Shown in pieces: positions 47,270-58,705 of a stretch of 64,000 nt of DNA. The stretch's first letter is position 1, and each line of letters begins with the position of its first letter. Source of the stretch: Palaemon carinicauda (lineage: Eukaryota > Arthropoda > Malacostraca > Decapoda > Palaemonidae). The DNA lies in assembly GCF_036898095.1 (NCBI RefSeq), contig NC_090751.1:73905951-73969950 (forward strand), given 5' to 3'. The notes under the pieces are model-generated. The model worked only from the letters and a program-made list of their open reading frames with translations. It did no database searches and was not told the origin of the DNA. The translations under genes and the position numbers were made by a program.

Positions 47270-48166
47270 AAGTTTACCAGAGAATTACTAGAAAGCACTG
47301 CAGCTGTGGATTTTCATAAGTGCCTTAACCCTGGGACAATTTTTCTATGGTCATCCGGACCATTGAGACATATGACATTAACGTTACACATCATTACCAC
47401 TAATCATGGACAATGTTAGGGCTTCCTGCCCCCTGCAGGGGAGAGTCATACTAGACAGTAGAAAATGTGTCTCAAGGTTTGCATATATTGTAGGAACAAA
47501 CTGAAGTATCAACTAGATATACAAAAGTCCCACAGCTTGTATATGTTGTCGTAACAATAAATATCAACTATATTCAATGTTTGGAAGTATACAATAATCG
47601 GATTTTGAGCAAAGCGAAAAATCTATTTTTGGGTAGTCAAACATAACCTAGGAAGCTACTAACGAAGGAACTTCCATTAGCACGACATGGCCTGAGCCCA
47701 AAAATATGATGTTTACTTAGGTAAATGAGCAAGTGAACTCTATCTACTTTAAATGTGGTAATTGTGGGGCGAAATAAGACGCAATTACACTTTAATAGAC
47801 ATTTATTTACGATAAATGAGTAAAATTAGAATAACAAGTGTAATATATATTTCAGGAATTAAACATACAGTTTTAAACAGAAAAATTTTCCACCTGAAAG
47901 GGAGGAAATGATTAGTGCCACTACAAAATTTGAAAATTTGATAAAATTTTCTAATATAATTTTCTGTAAACGTTTTACAGTATATTATCAACACTGTGTA
48001 CAAGTACACACGGCAAAAGTGTTATCTGTATAATTCCACACCTGAGATTTTGAACAGATTTTAGTGTCACCATAGTGACACTCACTTAAAAGGTATTGCA
48101 CTGGAAGGTGTCAACACCTTTTCACCCTACTTGATAGTCCCAATCAATTCACTGTTCATCGCAGTA
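47270..48166 (-). other. 3' untranslated region, copy F
   Basis: Contains the conserved GGGGCGAAATAAGACGCA motif (47766-47783), AATAAA (47812-47817, minus strand) and a miniature DIRS-end element (47597-47704). No gene was seen. Confidence 0.55.
47597..47704 (-). mobile_element. Miniature element made only of DIRS ends (about 108 bp)
   Basis: Read on the minus strand it starts TTTTGGGCTCAGGCCATGTC, the 5' outer end, runs about 70 bp into the terminal repeat (to TTTGACTA), and then jumps to the 3' outer end (ACCCAAAAATAGATTTTTCGC...CAAAATCCG). Everything between is absent. It lies in the 3' UTR of copy F at a TA-rich site. Confidence 0.6.
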
Positions 48167-49270
48167 TTAGAAGACAGGTTTTAATACACTACTTGCCGCC
48201 ACCCCATAATGCTTCAGTTCGTGCACTTGCTTTGCATAATGTTTGTAGAACACTCTGGATGACTTCCATCCAGTATATGAGCGAAGACGCTCAAAGTCCA
48301 TATACTGAAAAAAGTTCAGTGATGAAGAAATTTTCCTTGGAGTCTGAAGTTCTTCGAAGATAGAACTTTAGACATTCTACTGGACACAGAGAGACATCTT
48401 CCTTCAGAGGGCAGATTCTCCATGGACCCCATCTCTTAGTGGGTAGCTTGGTTTTGGTGAGAAAGTTGGATCAGAAAAAAGATTCAGTCCTCTCACTTCT
48501 GTGAACTGAATATGGCCCTCATTTCTGGATAGGGCCCCTATTTCACTAACTCTAGCCCCTGAGGCTATAGCGAACAGGAAAACAACTTTTTGAATTAGAT
48601 CCTTAAGAGAACAATCTTTATTCTTCACGGTTGAAGCATAATGTAGGACTTTGTTTAAGGACCATGAAATGGGCTTTGGAGGAGGTGCAAGCCTAAGTCT
48701 AGCACATGCCTTCGGGATCTTGTTAAAAATTTCGTTCGTCAGGTCCACTTGGAAGGCGTATACAAGAGGTCTAGTCAGGGCCGACTTACACGTAGTTATC
48801 ATGTCGGCTGCCAGACCTTGTTCAGGAAGGTGGATAAAGAAGGACAGACAAAAGTCTATCAAGATTTCTTTAGGTCCTTTTGCTTTAACGAAAGCAACCC
48901 ACTTTTTCCAAGACGATTCATATTGTCTTCTGGTTGACTTGGACTTGTATTCTTCTAAGAAGTCTATACTGCCATTTGAGATCCCAAATCTTTTCTTAAC
49001 TGCTAAGGCGAGAAAATCATGAGATGAAGGTTTTAGGTTCTCTGTGATGAAGAGAAGACAGTCGACTTCTGAACCGTTGAGATAGTGCTGGGTTCGGTAG
49101 AGGGACCAGCCTCAGCTTCAGTTCCATTATCAGAGGGAACCAGTTGCTCTTTGGCCACTTGGGAGCCACTAGAGCTGCTGTTCCTCGGAAGGATCTCAGC
49201 CTATTGAGGACCTTCAGCAGGAGATTGGTCGGAGGGAACAGGTAAATCCGGGTCCATTTGTTCCAATCGA
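48167..49270 (-). pseudogene. DIRS tyrosine recombinase (YR), copy F
   Basis: Open from 48862 to 48404 with the conserved FCLSFFIHL, PPPKPISWSL and the catalytic Arg (SGARVSEIGALS). A frameshift follows near 48470. A deletion near 48340 joins the segment after YLRRTS-like sequence to the region just before the last helix, so the H-x-x-R box is gone. The Tyr (KHYAKQ) remains near 48230. It is inactive. Confidence 0.78.
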
Positions 49271-51033
49271 AGGACATGGCGTTCATCGCCTCCGCTAGAG
49301 GGTCCTCGTATGGGGCTACATGTCAAGGTAGTTTCTTGTTGTCGCTCGTCGCGAAGAGGTCGATCTACGTTCCAGGACTTGTTGTAAGATGAAGGAGAAT
49401 GAGTCTACGTCTAGGGACCATTCTGACTATATCGGCTTGAGCCTGGATAGAGCGTCCGTCTTCAATTGCGGAACCCTTGGAGGTGAACTGCTGATAAGTG
49501 CTATCTCTTCTTTTCCACCAGACGGAAGATGGCCAATATCACATGGTTGATATGGGGGGATCTCGAACTTTGTCGGTTCAGGCATCTCATTATCACTTCG
49601 CTGTCCAAGATCAGCCTGAAGTGGGCTGATCTGCGAGGGGAGAGTTTTTTCAATGTCAAGAGGACTGCCATGGCCTCTAAAATGTTGATGTGAAAGGTCT
49701 TGAACAGAGAAGACCAAGTCCCTTGGAGTTTCCTTTGATAGGAGTGACCTCCCAATCCTTCCGTTGAGGCATCCATGTGGATGGTTATCGATGGTGGAGG
49801 TGGTTGTAAGGGCACAGTCCTCTTTAGGTTCTTGGCCTTCGACCATGGCTTGAGAAGTGATTGTAGTAAGGTCGGTATCGGTCTTTTTAGATCTCTTCGA
49901 GCGTTTGATATGTATCTTCTCCAGACTTCTGATGCATCTTTCAGCTGTGCTCTTAGCACTGGGTCTGTCACTGCTGCGAACTGGAAAGAGCCTAGTACTC
50001 TTTCCTGTTGGCGTCTAAGATTCTGTCGGATTTCAGTAGTCTCTTGACAGATCTCGCAATCACTCTCCTCTTCCCTGGGGGAACAGAGAGGTGGTGTGAC
50101 TTCAAGTTCCAATGGATTCCCAGCCACTGAAACTCCTGAGCTGGAGAGAGGCGAGACTTCTTGAAGTTGATCTTGAATCCCAGATGTTCCTGGAACTGGA
50201 TCACTTTCTTGGATGCTTGCAGACAAGCCGTCTTGGATGCTGCCCACACCAGCCAGTCGTCCAGGTACGCTGCTACCTGAACGCCTTCTAGGCATAGTTG
50301 TTGAACGACTGCGTCTGCAAGTTTCGTGAAGATCCTTAGGGCTATGTTTAGTCCGAAGGGCATGGCTCTGAAGACGTACTTTTTCTTCTGTAGCTTGGAT
50401 TCTAGGTAGGAGGAGAGGGGGCAGTTGACTGGAAAATGCCAGTAAGCATCTGCCAGGTCTATTGAGACTGTGTATGACCCTTTTGATAACAGGGTCCTTA
50501 TGTGCTGAAGAGTTAATATCCGTAACTTGCTGTTCTCGATGAACTTGTTGAGTAGCGACAAGTCCAGAATGACTCTTGAGTTTGTCCGAGTCCTTCTTAG
50601 GAACACAAAACAGCCTTCCCTGGAATTTGATGGACTTTGCCCTCCTTATTACCCGTTCGCTCAATAGTTCCAGGGTATATTCTTCCAATGAGGGGGTGGA
50701 GTGTTGGACGAATTGAGGAAATGATGGTGGAGGCTTGCTCCAGCTCCATCCAAGTCCGTTCTTGTGGGCCCAAGGATGGAAGGTCCAACGATCCTGAAAT
50801 TGTTGGAGCCTGCCTCCTACCTGCAGCATCTCAATGCTTCGATTGTCCGTAGTATTCACCATCCTGACCGCGTCCTCCCTTACCTCGTGAGGGGTGTTTT
50901 GAAGAGCCCCGTCTGGAGCCTCTACCTTTGGGACGGAAGGTAGTGGTTTGCCTCTCGAACCTGGGGTTGAATGCTGGTGACTGGGCAACCAGCTGTTGAG
51001 GCACCACCTGGAATGTGGTTTGTGGTTGAGCAA
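49017..51033 (-). pseudogene. DIRS RT, RNase H and Dam-like tail, copy F
   Basis: The frame from 51033 carries the spacer (VGGRLQQFQDRWTFHPWAHK) and finger (AKSIKFQGRLFCVPKKDSDK). The palm lies in the frame 50606-49992 (VSIDLADAYWHFPVN, VFRAMPFGLNIALRIF, AAYLDDWLVWAAS). RNase H follows in the first frame (HMDASTEGLGG, ILEAMAVLLTLKKL, LILDSEVIMRCLNRQS), then the methylase-like tail (FDWNKWTRIYLFPPTN, LVAPKWPKSNW) at 49286-49017. YLDD is intact, but at least two frameshifts separate it from its flanks. Confidence 0.82.
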
Positions 51034-52751
51034 CCACTTGGGATTCCGCAGTCATGGTGACTGGGGGATGATGTTGTTGGGCAGGCCGAGAGGGTAGTAT
51101 GGGTCTCTTGGTCTTCCTCTTAGGTTGGGGACCCGCATCCGAGGAAGACTTATGTTTGGATGACATGCCCCACTTCTGGAGAAGGTTCCTATTCTCCGTG
51201 GCAGCTCTATCAACTACCTCCTTGACCACTTCATTTGGTAAGAGGTCTTTACCCTAGATATTGGAAGCTATCAGCTTCCTGGGTTCGTGTTTCACTGTTG
51301 CTGTCTCCTGGCCTTCATAAAGCTATACAGGTCCTTTACTAAGGTGGCCTTGTGGATTTTGGCCATGACCATATTCATGTCTGGGGTGCTCTTTAGGCCT
51401 GCACACATCTCTATGCAGTTCTGCAGGGATAGGGATGCCGCAAGTCTTTCCTTCGTCTCTTGCTCCCTACGCAAGAGAAAGTCTGACAGTTTCGGGAGAT
51501 TCGCACTGAACTGTCGTCCCCTGATATCTGCATCCAACTTCCCTACTGAGAAGGTTAGGTGACTTCTTTCCATTCCATATCCTCCATGGACAGAGGTCTA
51601 CACTCCTGCAGTGTAGGGCATGGTTTGCCTGCCTCCACTGCCTTGGCAACGGTTTTAAAAGCCTTCGATTTAAAGGGGACGGCTATTGAAGCATCAGCAA
51701 AAAAGGTAGGATGCTTCTTGCTCAGGGCGGACACTTTAGAGTTCGTATAGCCCACCTTCTTCAGGCTGCTTGACAAGAGAGCCAGTGCCTTGTCGTGATC
51801 AAATAGCACGACCTCCTTGGGTTCCGTCTCCTCTTTCAACGCTGGCTCCTGCTTCAGTCGGATGAAGCAGTCTGGGTAAGCATTAAAGCTTGGCCAGAAC
51901 TGAATGTCATTTAGGGGGACGGCTTCCATCTTCTCCGATGTGTAGAGTTTGCCGTTGGTGATTGGCATAAACTCCGCATACCTCCAGGGATTGGTTTTGG
52001 AGCAGGCTGGGAGGTCTTGGACTCTGGGTCGCTTGTGTGACCCTCGGGAGGCGGAGAGTCGAGCTTCACGGAGCTCTTGCTCAAGTTTCGCTTCCCTAGC
52101 TTCTCCTTGCTTGTGAATGTTCTCCATTAGAGCCGTAAGATGGGACAGTGCCTGGCTCAAGTCGCCTGATAGAGGGGCAGAAGAGGAAGATGTTGAGGGT
52201 AACGGCTCCGATGCCAGCACAGACGGAAGGGACTCCGACTCGACATCATCATCTTCATCCGGAGGTACAGTAGACTCCTCCTCGGGATCATCCTACAGTA
52301 GATTCTTTTCAGTGTCCGTGGACACTTCAAAAATCTTTTCCTCCTGGTGGATGTCCATGCCTTGCAATGCCTCACTGACATCTATCTCGATGGCAATCTG
52401 GACGCAGGGAGGTCCGGGTCGTGGTTGGTGTATGACACCTTTGCTACCCGCTTTCGGGAACAGCAAGTCGCACATCCTTTCATTAGGTAGGTACGGTCCC
52501 GTAGAGTTCTTCTGGAACCCTCGTACCCACCTGCGCAGCTTTGCTCGTGCTGCATCTCTTGACTCTGTTGACTTGGGGTCGTCGAAACCTTTGGTCACCA
52601 AGGTCCGGCAGATGTTGCAGTCTTGGGGGTCCCAGTACCACAGGGTTTCGGTAGTCATGGTTCAGGGGGTATGAGACCTGCACGCTTTGTGACCACAGAA
52701 GTCTCTACTCCTGTGGTTGCAGAAGATCACATCGCACTTCATTTGGTCCTC
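50831..52751 (-). pseudogene. DIRS gag-like protein, copy F
   Basis: Opens after the splice acceptor with EDQMKCDVIFC, here with an in-frame ATG, followed by RDFCGHKACRSH and YWDPQDCNICRTL. The middle (KEETEPKEVVLFDHDKA, SKVSALSKKHPTFF) and the basic C-terminus (KWGMSSKHKSS, GKGGRGQDG) follow the family pattern. It is broken by stops near 52657 and 52291, a frameshift around 51560, a deletion near 51300 and a TAG at 51254. The C-terminal extension lacks the GRGGRGASG ending. Confidence 0.75.
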
Positions 52752-52891
52752 CTGTAAAGAAAGGAAAATTAAATGAGTATGCGGTTGTTTATCTCACATG
52801 ATGAGCAAATTATGCAAAATATTAATATTAATATCTTACCCATTATAGCTTAGGATAGTTAAGCTAGAGGGGAAACAGGAAAGACACATAC
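52752..52891 (-). other. Leader intron, copy F (140 nt)
   Basis: Donor CACAA/GTATGT and acceptor CTTTCTTTACAG/GAGGA at the same places as in A, B and D. Confidence 0.58.
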
Positions 52892-53039
52892 TTGTGTTTC
52901 CTGTCCAGCCAATTGCTGTGACCTCCCCCAAAATTAAAGCTATGGAGTTTCCATATACAGGCAAACTCAGAGAGAAGGGTTCTAACCTCTAGGGATGGAA
53001 TAAGTGTATACTAACACTGACCCTTCTTAAGTTCTTTAA
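52892..53039 (-). other. Leader of copy F, 3' part
   Basis: Aligns with the leaders of the other copies (CAGCCAATTGC...GTGACC) and ends with TTAA at 53036-53039. Confidence 0.55.
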
Positions 53040-53054
53040 CCCTGGATAGGTACG
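53040..53054 (+). repeat. piggyBac-like terminal inverted repeat, left
   Basis: CCCTGGATAGGTACG, followed by a GGGTCGTTCGCGACCC palindrome. Confidence 0.85.
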
Positions 53055-53329
53055 ATGGGTCGTTCGCGACCCCGAGCGTAAAAAAAAACAGGTTTTTCTC
53101 ACGTGACTCACCCCCGTGACTGAATTTGTGGGTGATTGACCTGCAGGAGGTGTCTCCCCTACACGCTCTAGTAGTGTCCAGATGTGCATTGCTGTAGCTG
53201 TACTCTTTCCCCGATTTCTGAGACGCGTCGGGGTCGAGCGCGACCGAGTTTACCCTTCTAAGGTAGTTTGCATAATTATCAAAGTTATTACGTATTATGA
53301 AATTGTCGTAGAATGGTGCAACTTGTATA

Positions 53330-55230
53330 GGTTATCAGTTGTGGAAAGTCTTGGTGGATTGTTTGGCTACCAGGTGCATGATTTTTTTTTTAGTTAAAAT
53401 GTCGTTCACCACCACGAGGACCATTTTACCGCGAGTGCCCCTTTTTCATTTTTTTTTCATTTTTTTGCCAAGTCATTTTTCCGTAAGATATTGCCAAATA
53501 GTGTCGTAAAACTTTTGCTTGTTTAGTGTTGGAAAGTGTGTCTAGATGATCTGGCTACCCATGCATGACTTTGTTTTTGTCAGATACGACGTAGTTATTG
53601 GTATATTGGGTATTTAACTGCGGTTACCAATTTCTGTTTTTTTTTCAATATTTGTAAAAATTACTACGTAGTAAGGAATTGCCGTATATTATTCATTTTT
53701 TTTTCATGTTTATGTGTTAGAAAGTGTGCCTTGATGGTTGGGCTAACACGTGCATGTCTTTTTTTTTATCTGAGATGCCGTATATTAGAATGTCGGGCAT
53801 TTTACCGCGAGTACCCCTTTTTCATTTTTTTTTCATTTTTTTGCCAAGTCATTTTTCCGTAAGATATTGCGAAATAGTGTTGTAAAACTTTTGCTTTTTT
53901 AGTGTTGGAAAGTGTGTCTAGATGATCTGGCTACCCATGCGTGATTTTGTTTTTGTCAGATACGACGTAGTTATTGGTATATTGGGTATTTAACTGCGGT
54001 TGCCAATTTCTGTTTTTTTTTTTTTCAATATTTGTAAAAATTTACTACGTAGTAAGGAATTGCCGTATATTATTTATTTTTTTTTTCATGTTTATGTGTT
54101 AGAAAGTGTGCCTTGATGGTTGGGCTAACACATGCATGTCTTTTTTTTTTATCTGAGATGCCGTATATTAGAATGTTGGGCATTTTTCCGCGAGTGCCCC
54201 TTTTTATTTGTTTTGCATTTTTTTGCTTAGTCATGTTACCGTAAGGAATTGGCAAGTAGTGTCGCAAAACTTATATTTTTATAGTGTTGGAAAGTGTTTC
54301 TAGATGATCTGGCTACCCATGCCTATTTTTTTTTTAGCCAGATATGGCGTATATATAAGTATGTGTTCGATTTTCCTGTGATTGCCATTTTTTCGTTTTT
54401 TCCCATTTCTTTCAAAATTACTACGTACTAAGGAACTATCACAGAGTAATGATTCATTTATATGTTTATTTGTCGGAAAATGTGCCTTGATGGTTTGCCT
54501 AGCACGTGGCTGAAATTTTTTTTTTCTGAAATGCCGTATATTAGAATGGCCATTTTTCCACGAGTGCCCCTTTTTATTTGTTTTGCATTTTTTTGCTTAG
54601 TCATGTTACCGTAAGGAATTGGCAAGTAGTGTCGCAAAACTTATAATTTTATAGTGTTGGAAAGTGTTTCTAGATGATCTGGCTACCCATGCCTATCTTT
54701 TTTTTTTTAGCCAGATATGGCGTATATATAGGTATGTGTTCGATTTTCCTGTGATTGCCATTTTTTCGTTTTTTCCCATTTCTTTCAAAATTACTACGTA
54801 CTAAGGAACTATCACAGAGTAATGATTCATTTAGATGTTTATTTGTCGGAGAATGTGCCTTGATGGTTTGCCTAGCACGTGGCTGAATTTTTTTTTTCTG
54901 AAATGCCGTATATTAGAATGTTAGCCATTTTTCCGCGAGTGCCCCTTTTTATCTGTTTTGCATTTTTTCGCTTAGTCATGTTACCGTAAGGAATTGGCAA
55001 GTAGTGTCGCAAAACTTATATTTTTATAGTGTTGGAAAGTGTTTCTAGATGATCTGGCTACCCATGCCTATCTTTTTTTTTAGCCAGATATGGCGTATAT
55101 ATAGGTATGTGTTCGATTTTCCGGTGATTGCCATTTTTTCGTTTTTTCCCAATTCTTTCAAAATTACTACGTACTAAGGAACTATCACAGAGTAATGATT
55201 CCTCTAGATGTTTATTTGTCGGAAAATTTT
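53330..55230. repeat. Tandem array, about 375-bp units made of two half units
   Basis: The marker GTGTTGGAAAGTGTNTCTAGATGATC appears at about 53526, 53901, 54283, 54653 and 55029, spaced 370-382 bp. A related half unit (AAAGTGTGCCTTGATGGTT) lies about 188 bp after each. T-rich blocks (CCCCTTTTTCATTTTTTTTT) alternate with TACGTAGTAAGGAATTGCCG-like blocks. Confidence 0.88.
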
Positions 55231-56221
55231 GTTTACTTTTTTTTTGATTGAATATCATCAAATTTTTTTAGCTAAAATATTATATTGTTTTACATTTTTT
55301 TTTTTTCGATTTTATTACCCTTCAAAAAAAATTTTTTGGGTCAGAATTTCAATTTTATAGTCGTAAAATAATCGACAATTATCCAGCAACCCACCATACA
55401 ATTTTTATGCATATCCAATAATAATTAGATTAGTAAATAACACCTTTAAATTGACATACCCTTCCTACATTTCAAGTGGCAGATTAGGGAGTCTGAGTCA
55501 GTGTGGTTGGCGGCCATTTTGTGAACATATCCGACGCGTAAGCTGCCCTATCTATATATATTCTTGTTCCCTATAAAATTTGTGATATTTTGGTATATTT
55601 TTACCTGCATAAATATCATATTATATATTAAATACAGTATATGTATTTTTTTACGAAATTTCTAAGTACTCAAAAAATTACCTTTAGATATGGCCCCTGA
55701 TATAAATGTAATTTACAAAATAATGAAGATTTTTTTACATATTTCTATTTTAGGATAACATATGTTTATTCCCTAAAAAAATTAGCCACTTCCTATTTCA
55801 TTTGGGTACCCAAAAAAATTCATGAAATTTGGACAAATTTTTTTGGCCAAAAAAAGTTACTCTTTTTTTCTCATTTCAGATCTTCACCTCCATGGGTCTG
55901 ACTTCATCCAAAATACATCAAGATGTGTCCTAAACATTCAAGAATCAATTCCTAAAAGGATTTGTGTATATATGTATAAACTTTTTTTTAATGAATTTTC
56001 ATGTCAGGTCTTTTTTTTCTACTTAATTTTTTAAAATATTTATAATAAATAGTTTTTCTGCAGATGAGTAGTATTTATCTTTACAGTTGTTTTAAGCATT
56101 CATTGAAGTTTTTTTGGCAAAAGAAAAAAGGAGGTTACTGCAAAAACTGATTTTTCAAGAATTTTTTTTGCCGTCGGGGTCGTTCGCGTCCGAGTATACC
56201 CTTGAAGGGGTGTCCGAGGAG

Positions 56222-56236
56222 CGTACCTATCCAGGG
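56222..56236 (-). repeat. piggyBac-like terminal inverted repeat, right
   Basis: CGTACCTATCCAGGG, the exact reverse complement of 53040-53054, followed by TTAA. Confidence 0.85.
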
Positions 56237-56240
56237 TTAA

Positions 56241-57483
56241 TATTGTGGGGTAAGTTGTTAGCTGATTAACTATCAGTGTATTGAAGGAAATCTTTTTCAA
56301 TATAGGATTGGTCTCAACAATAGACTGTGCAAGGATATACAAGGTATGTTGGAAAATAACTACTGTATAATATATATTATAGTTTTCTGTCTGCAATATA
56401 TACTATACTGCAAATATACTGGCTACTGTATAATCATATACTTTCAGCCGGCAACACAGGCTAGCACCTGGCGGAACGGTCCAGCCGGCTTGTCGCCAAT
56501 TGGTTAGTACCTGAAGGCACCAGTCCAGCGGTTAGTACCTGACGGCACCGGTCCAGTCGGCATGCTGCCAGCTGGGTTAGTACCTGGCGGCACTATCTGA
56601 CAGAGAGAGAGAAAGCATGGAGTGAAGGGCTGCCTTATTAAAATGTATGTTTACAATAAATAAGGGTGTAAGTACTTAACTTTACTGCCTTCCTCCTGAA
56701 TGAGGGTTCAAATGGAAGGGGAGAATGCGTCATTCAAGCTTCCATCCAGCCACAAGATCCGTTACCAGTCACTGCCGGCTTCAGGGATGTGGATAACAAT
56801 CCAAGGGAGAACTGAAGAACACTTGACAGTAGAGGGGTCTCCCACCGGCAGCCGTCACAGCCGGCACAACTTTTCCTGGAGCCTTGCATCCATAAGGGAG
56901 AGACTGAGTGACTATACAGCTGCTTATGTAGGAGCCCGGCCGGCACCACAATCTATCCGGCAAACGCTCAGATTGTAGGACGACGGCCACAGGATTGCGA
57001 TAGCTAGGCCATCGCTAAAGGACAGAGAAGGGCAGGGAAAAGGGTCCTGTATCAAGTGTGGAAGGCGGCAGGATTGCCGCCACTTCTACACATGGGAGAA
57101 ACTTTGTTTCAGTATCGGCGCCATCCTAGGTGGCAGAAGAATATCTATTCTTCAGCCTAGGGTCTGCCGAAATAGGACTAGTCTTCTAGACCGCAGGGGA
57201 GAAGGTGGCGGCATTATACTACAACTTCAGGTGTGGCCTAGGGAGGTTTAGCCTAAATGCCGACAGCTGTAGGCCGGCAGGGGAGTGACTACTCGTCCTG
57301 CTGTTCGGCCGCCGGCAGAAAGACTGAATACTCTGAGGTTCTGTCAATAACCAAATCCGGGATACTCACCGGCAAGGGTGGGAGACAGAAAACCTTAGCC
57401 TAGTCAAGCCAGAGTGAACTACTCTATGGCAAGGCCAGATAGGGTTATCGCCTATGACGGTACTCAGAGGGAAGGAGGGATTA
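56241..57483 (-). other. Leader of copy F, 5' part
   Basis: Continues the leader alignment (GCAAGGATATACAAGGTATGTTGG at the junction side, GCCGGC-rich part to about 57380). It ends in GGAGGGATTA, where the Tigger element inserted at TA. Small frames at 56700-56990 are not shared by other leaders. Confidence 0.5.
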
Positions 57484-57554
57484 CAGTGAACCCTCGTTTA
57501 TCACGGTAGATAGGTTCCAGACCCGGCCGCGATAGGTGAAATTCTGCGAAGTAG
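57484..57554 (+). repeat. Tigger terminal inverted repeat, element 2, left
   Basis: CAGTGAACCCTCGTTTATCA...CGGCCGCGATAGGTGAAA...GCGAAGTAG, a typical Tigger end. The following 700 bp are nearly the same as 61747-62480. Confidence 0.85.
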
Positions 57555-58181
57555 TGACATCATATTTACCTCTTTACTTAACATGTATATTCGGACTTTT
57601 AAAACCTTCCCTTGTACGTAGTACTGTTAACAAACCACCCTTTAATGTACAGAACACTTAATGCATGTACTACAGCACCCTAAACTAAAACAGGCACAAA
57701 TATTAAAGGCAATTTTATATCATGCGTTTCCTAAACACCTAAAAAGCACGATAAAAAATGGCAACCAATGTTTTGTTTACGTTCATCTCTGATCATAATG
57801 AAGAAACAAACTCATTTAGTGTACACATATATGTATAGGTTAGTTTTTGCATCGATTATATTGATTATACAGTATGTTGATATTTTTATTACCAATGTTT
57901 TACTTTATTTTACTTAGGACTTCCAAATGAAATGTTTTTCTTTATGACGCCGCCTGAAACGACGGCGTCATAAAGTACTGTACGCTCAGTAAACAACCAC
58001 GCTCAGAACAAACAAGGCATTTAACGCGCATGATGATAGTGATAAATAATGATACAGTACAGTATTTACAGTAAAAGCATTTACAAAATATGTTACCTTA
58101 CAAATATAATTTACCGTATCTATATAAAATCATACAGTACTGTACAGTACATATTGTACGTAGCAAAGCAGGAAAACAATT

Positions 58182-58183
<2 letters not shown>

Positions 58184-58230
<47 letters not shown>

Positions 58231-58280
58231 TTTACGTACGTACTGTAAATGTAAATTTTAAACAAAAAAAATCAATTTAC

Positions 58281-58322
<42 letters not shown>

Positions 58323-58372
58323 TTTACGTACGTACTGTAAATGTAAATTTTAAACAAAAAAAATCAATTTAC

Positions 58373-58414
<42 letters not shown>

Positions 58415-58440
58415 TTTACGTACGTAAATGTAAATTTTAA
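58184..58440. repeat. Three tandem units, each a GA tract plus about 55 bp
   Basis: GA tracts at about 58184-58226, 58283-58318 and 58375-58410, each followed by TTGTTTTACGTACGTA and AAATTTTAAACAAAAAAAAT. Confidence 0.88.
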
Positions 58441-58705
58441 ACAAAAAAAATATGATAGGTTACAACATGTAGACTTTCAAAACCTTCCCTTTAACTTAAT
58501 GCATACAGTACAGTACTAAACTATAAAACAGGCACAAATACAGTAGAATGTGAGAATATTAAAGTAAAAAATAAAGATTGTTACTGTACTCACCACGAAA
58601 GAAGTTGAAGAAAAACTTGAATGATGATGGCGATGAATTTGCTGCACAGTAGAAATGATGATGATGAAGCTGATGATGTGTTCTCCTGTGCAGCCAGGTA
58701 GTATT

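Larger units (their letters stand above)
53040..56236. mobile_element. piggyBac-like non-autonomous element with internal satellite-like array
   Basis: Bounded by TTAA at 53036-53039 and 56237-56240, with perfect 15-bp terminal inverted repeats (CCCTGGATAGGTACG). Subterminal GGGTCGTTCGCG-type segments occur near both ends (53056 and 56177). The interior is AT-rich, has no transposase frame, and carries a tandem array at about 53330-55230. TTAA duplication and a CCC start are the hallmarks of piggyBac superfamily transposition; mobilisation by a transposase in trans is inferred. Confidence 0.82.
46738..57483 (-). mobile_element. DIRS-like retrotransposon copy F (carries piggyBac-like insertion)
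   Basis: Complete 3' outer end (AATGGATTTTGAAG) at the AT tract, terminal repeat, ICR, 3' UTR, YR, RNase H, RT, gag, intron and leader. The leader is interrupted by a TTAA-flanked element (53040-56236), resumes at 56241 and is cut at 57483 by a Tigger insertion. The 5' terminal repeat was not found beyond it. The proteins are somewhat more diverged from A-E than those are from each other. Confidence 0.87.

Noticed and set aside
53330..55230. Array considered as stand-alone centromeric satellite
   Set aside because: It lies within TTAA-flanked inverted repeats and only about five units are present, so it belongs to the piggyBac-like element.
56700..56990. Small frames on both strands as possible gene
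   Set aside because: Part of the GCCGGC-rich DIRS F leader; no counterpart frame in other leaders.
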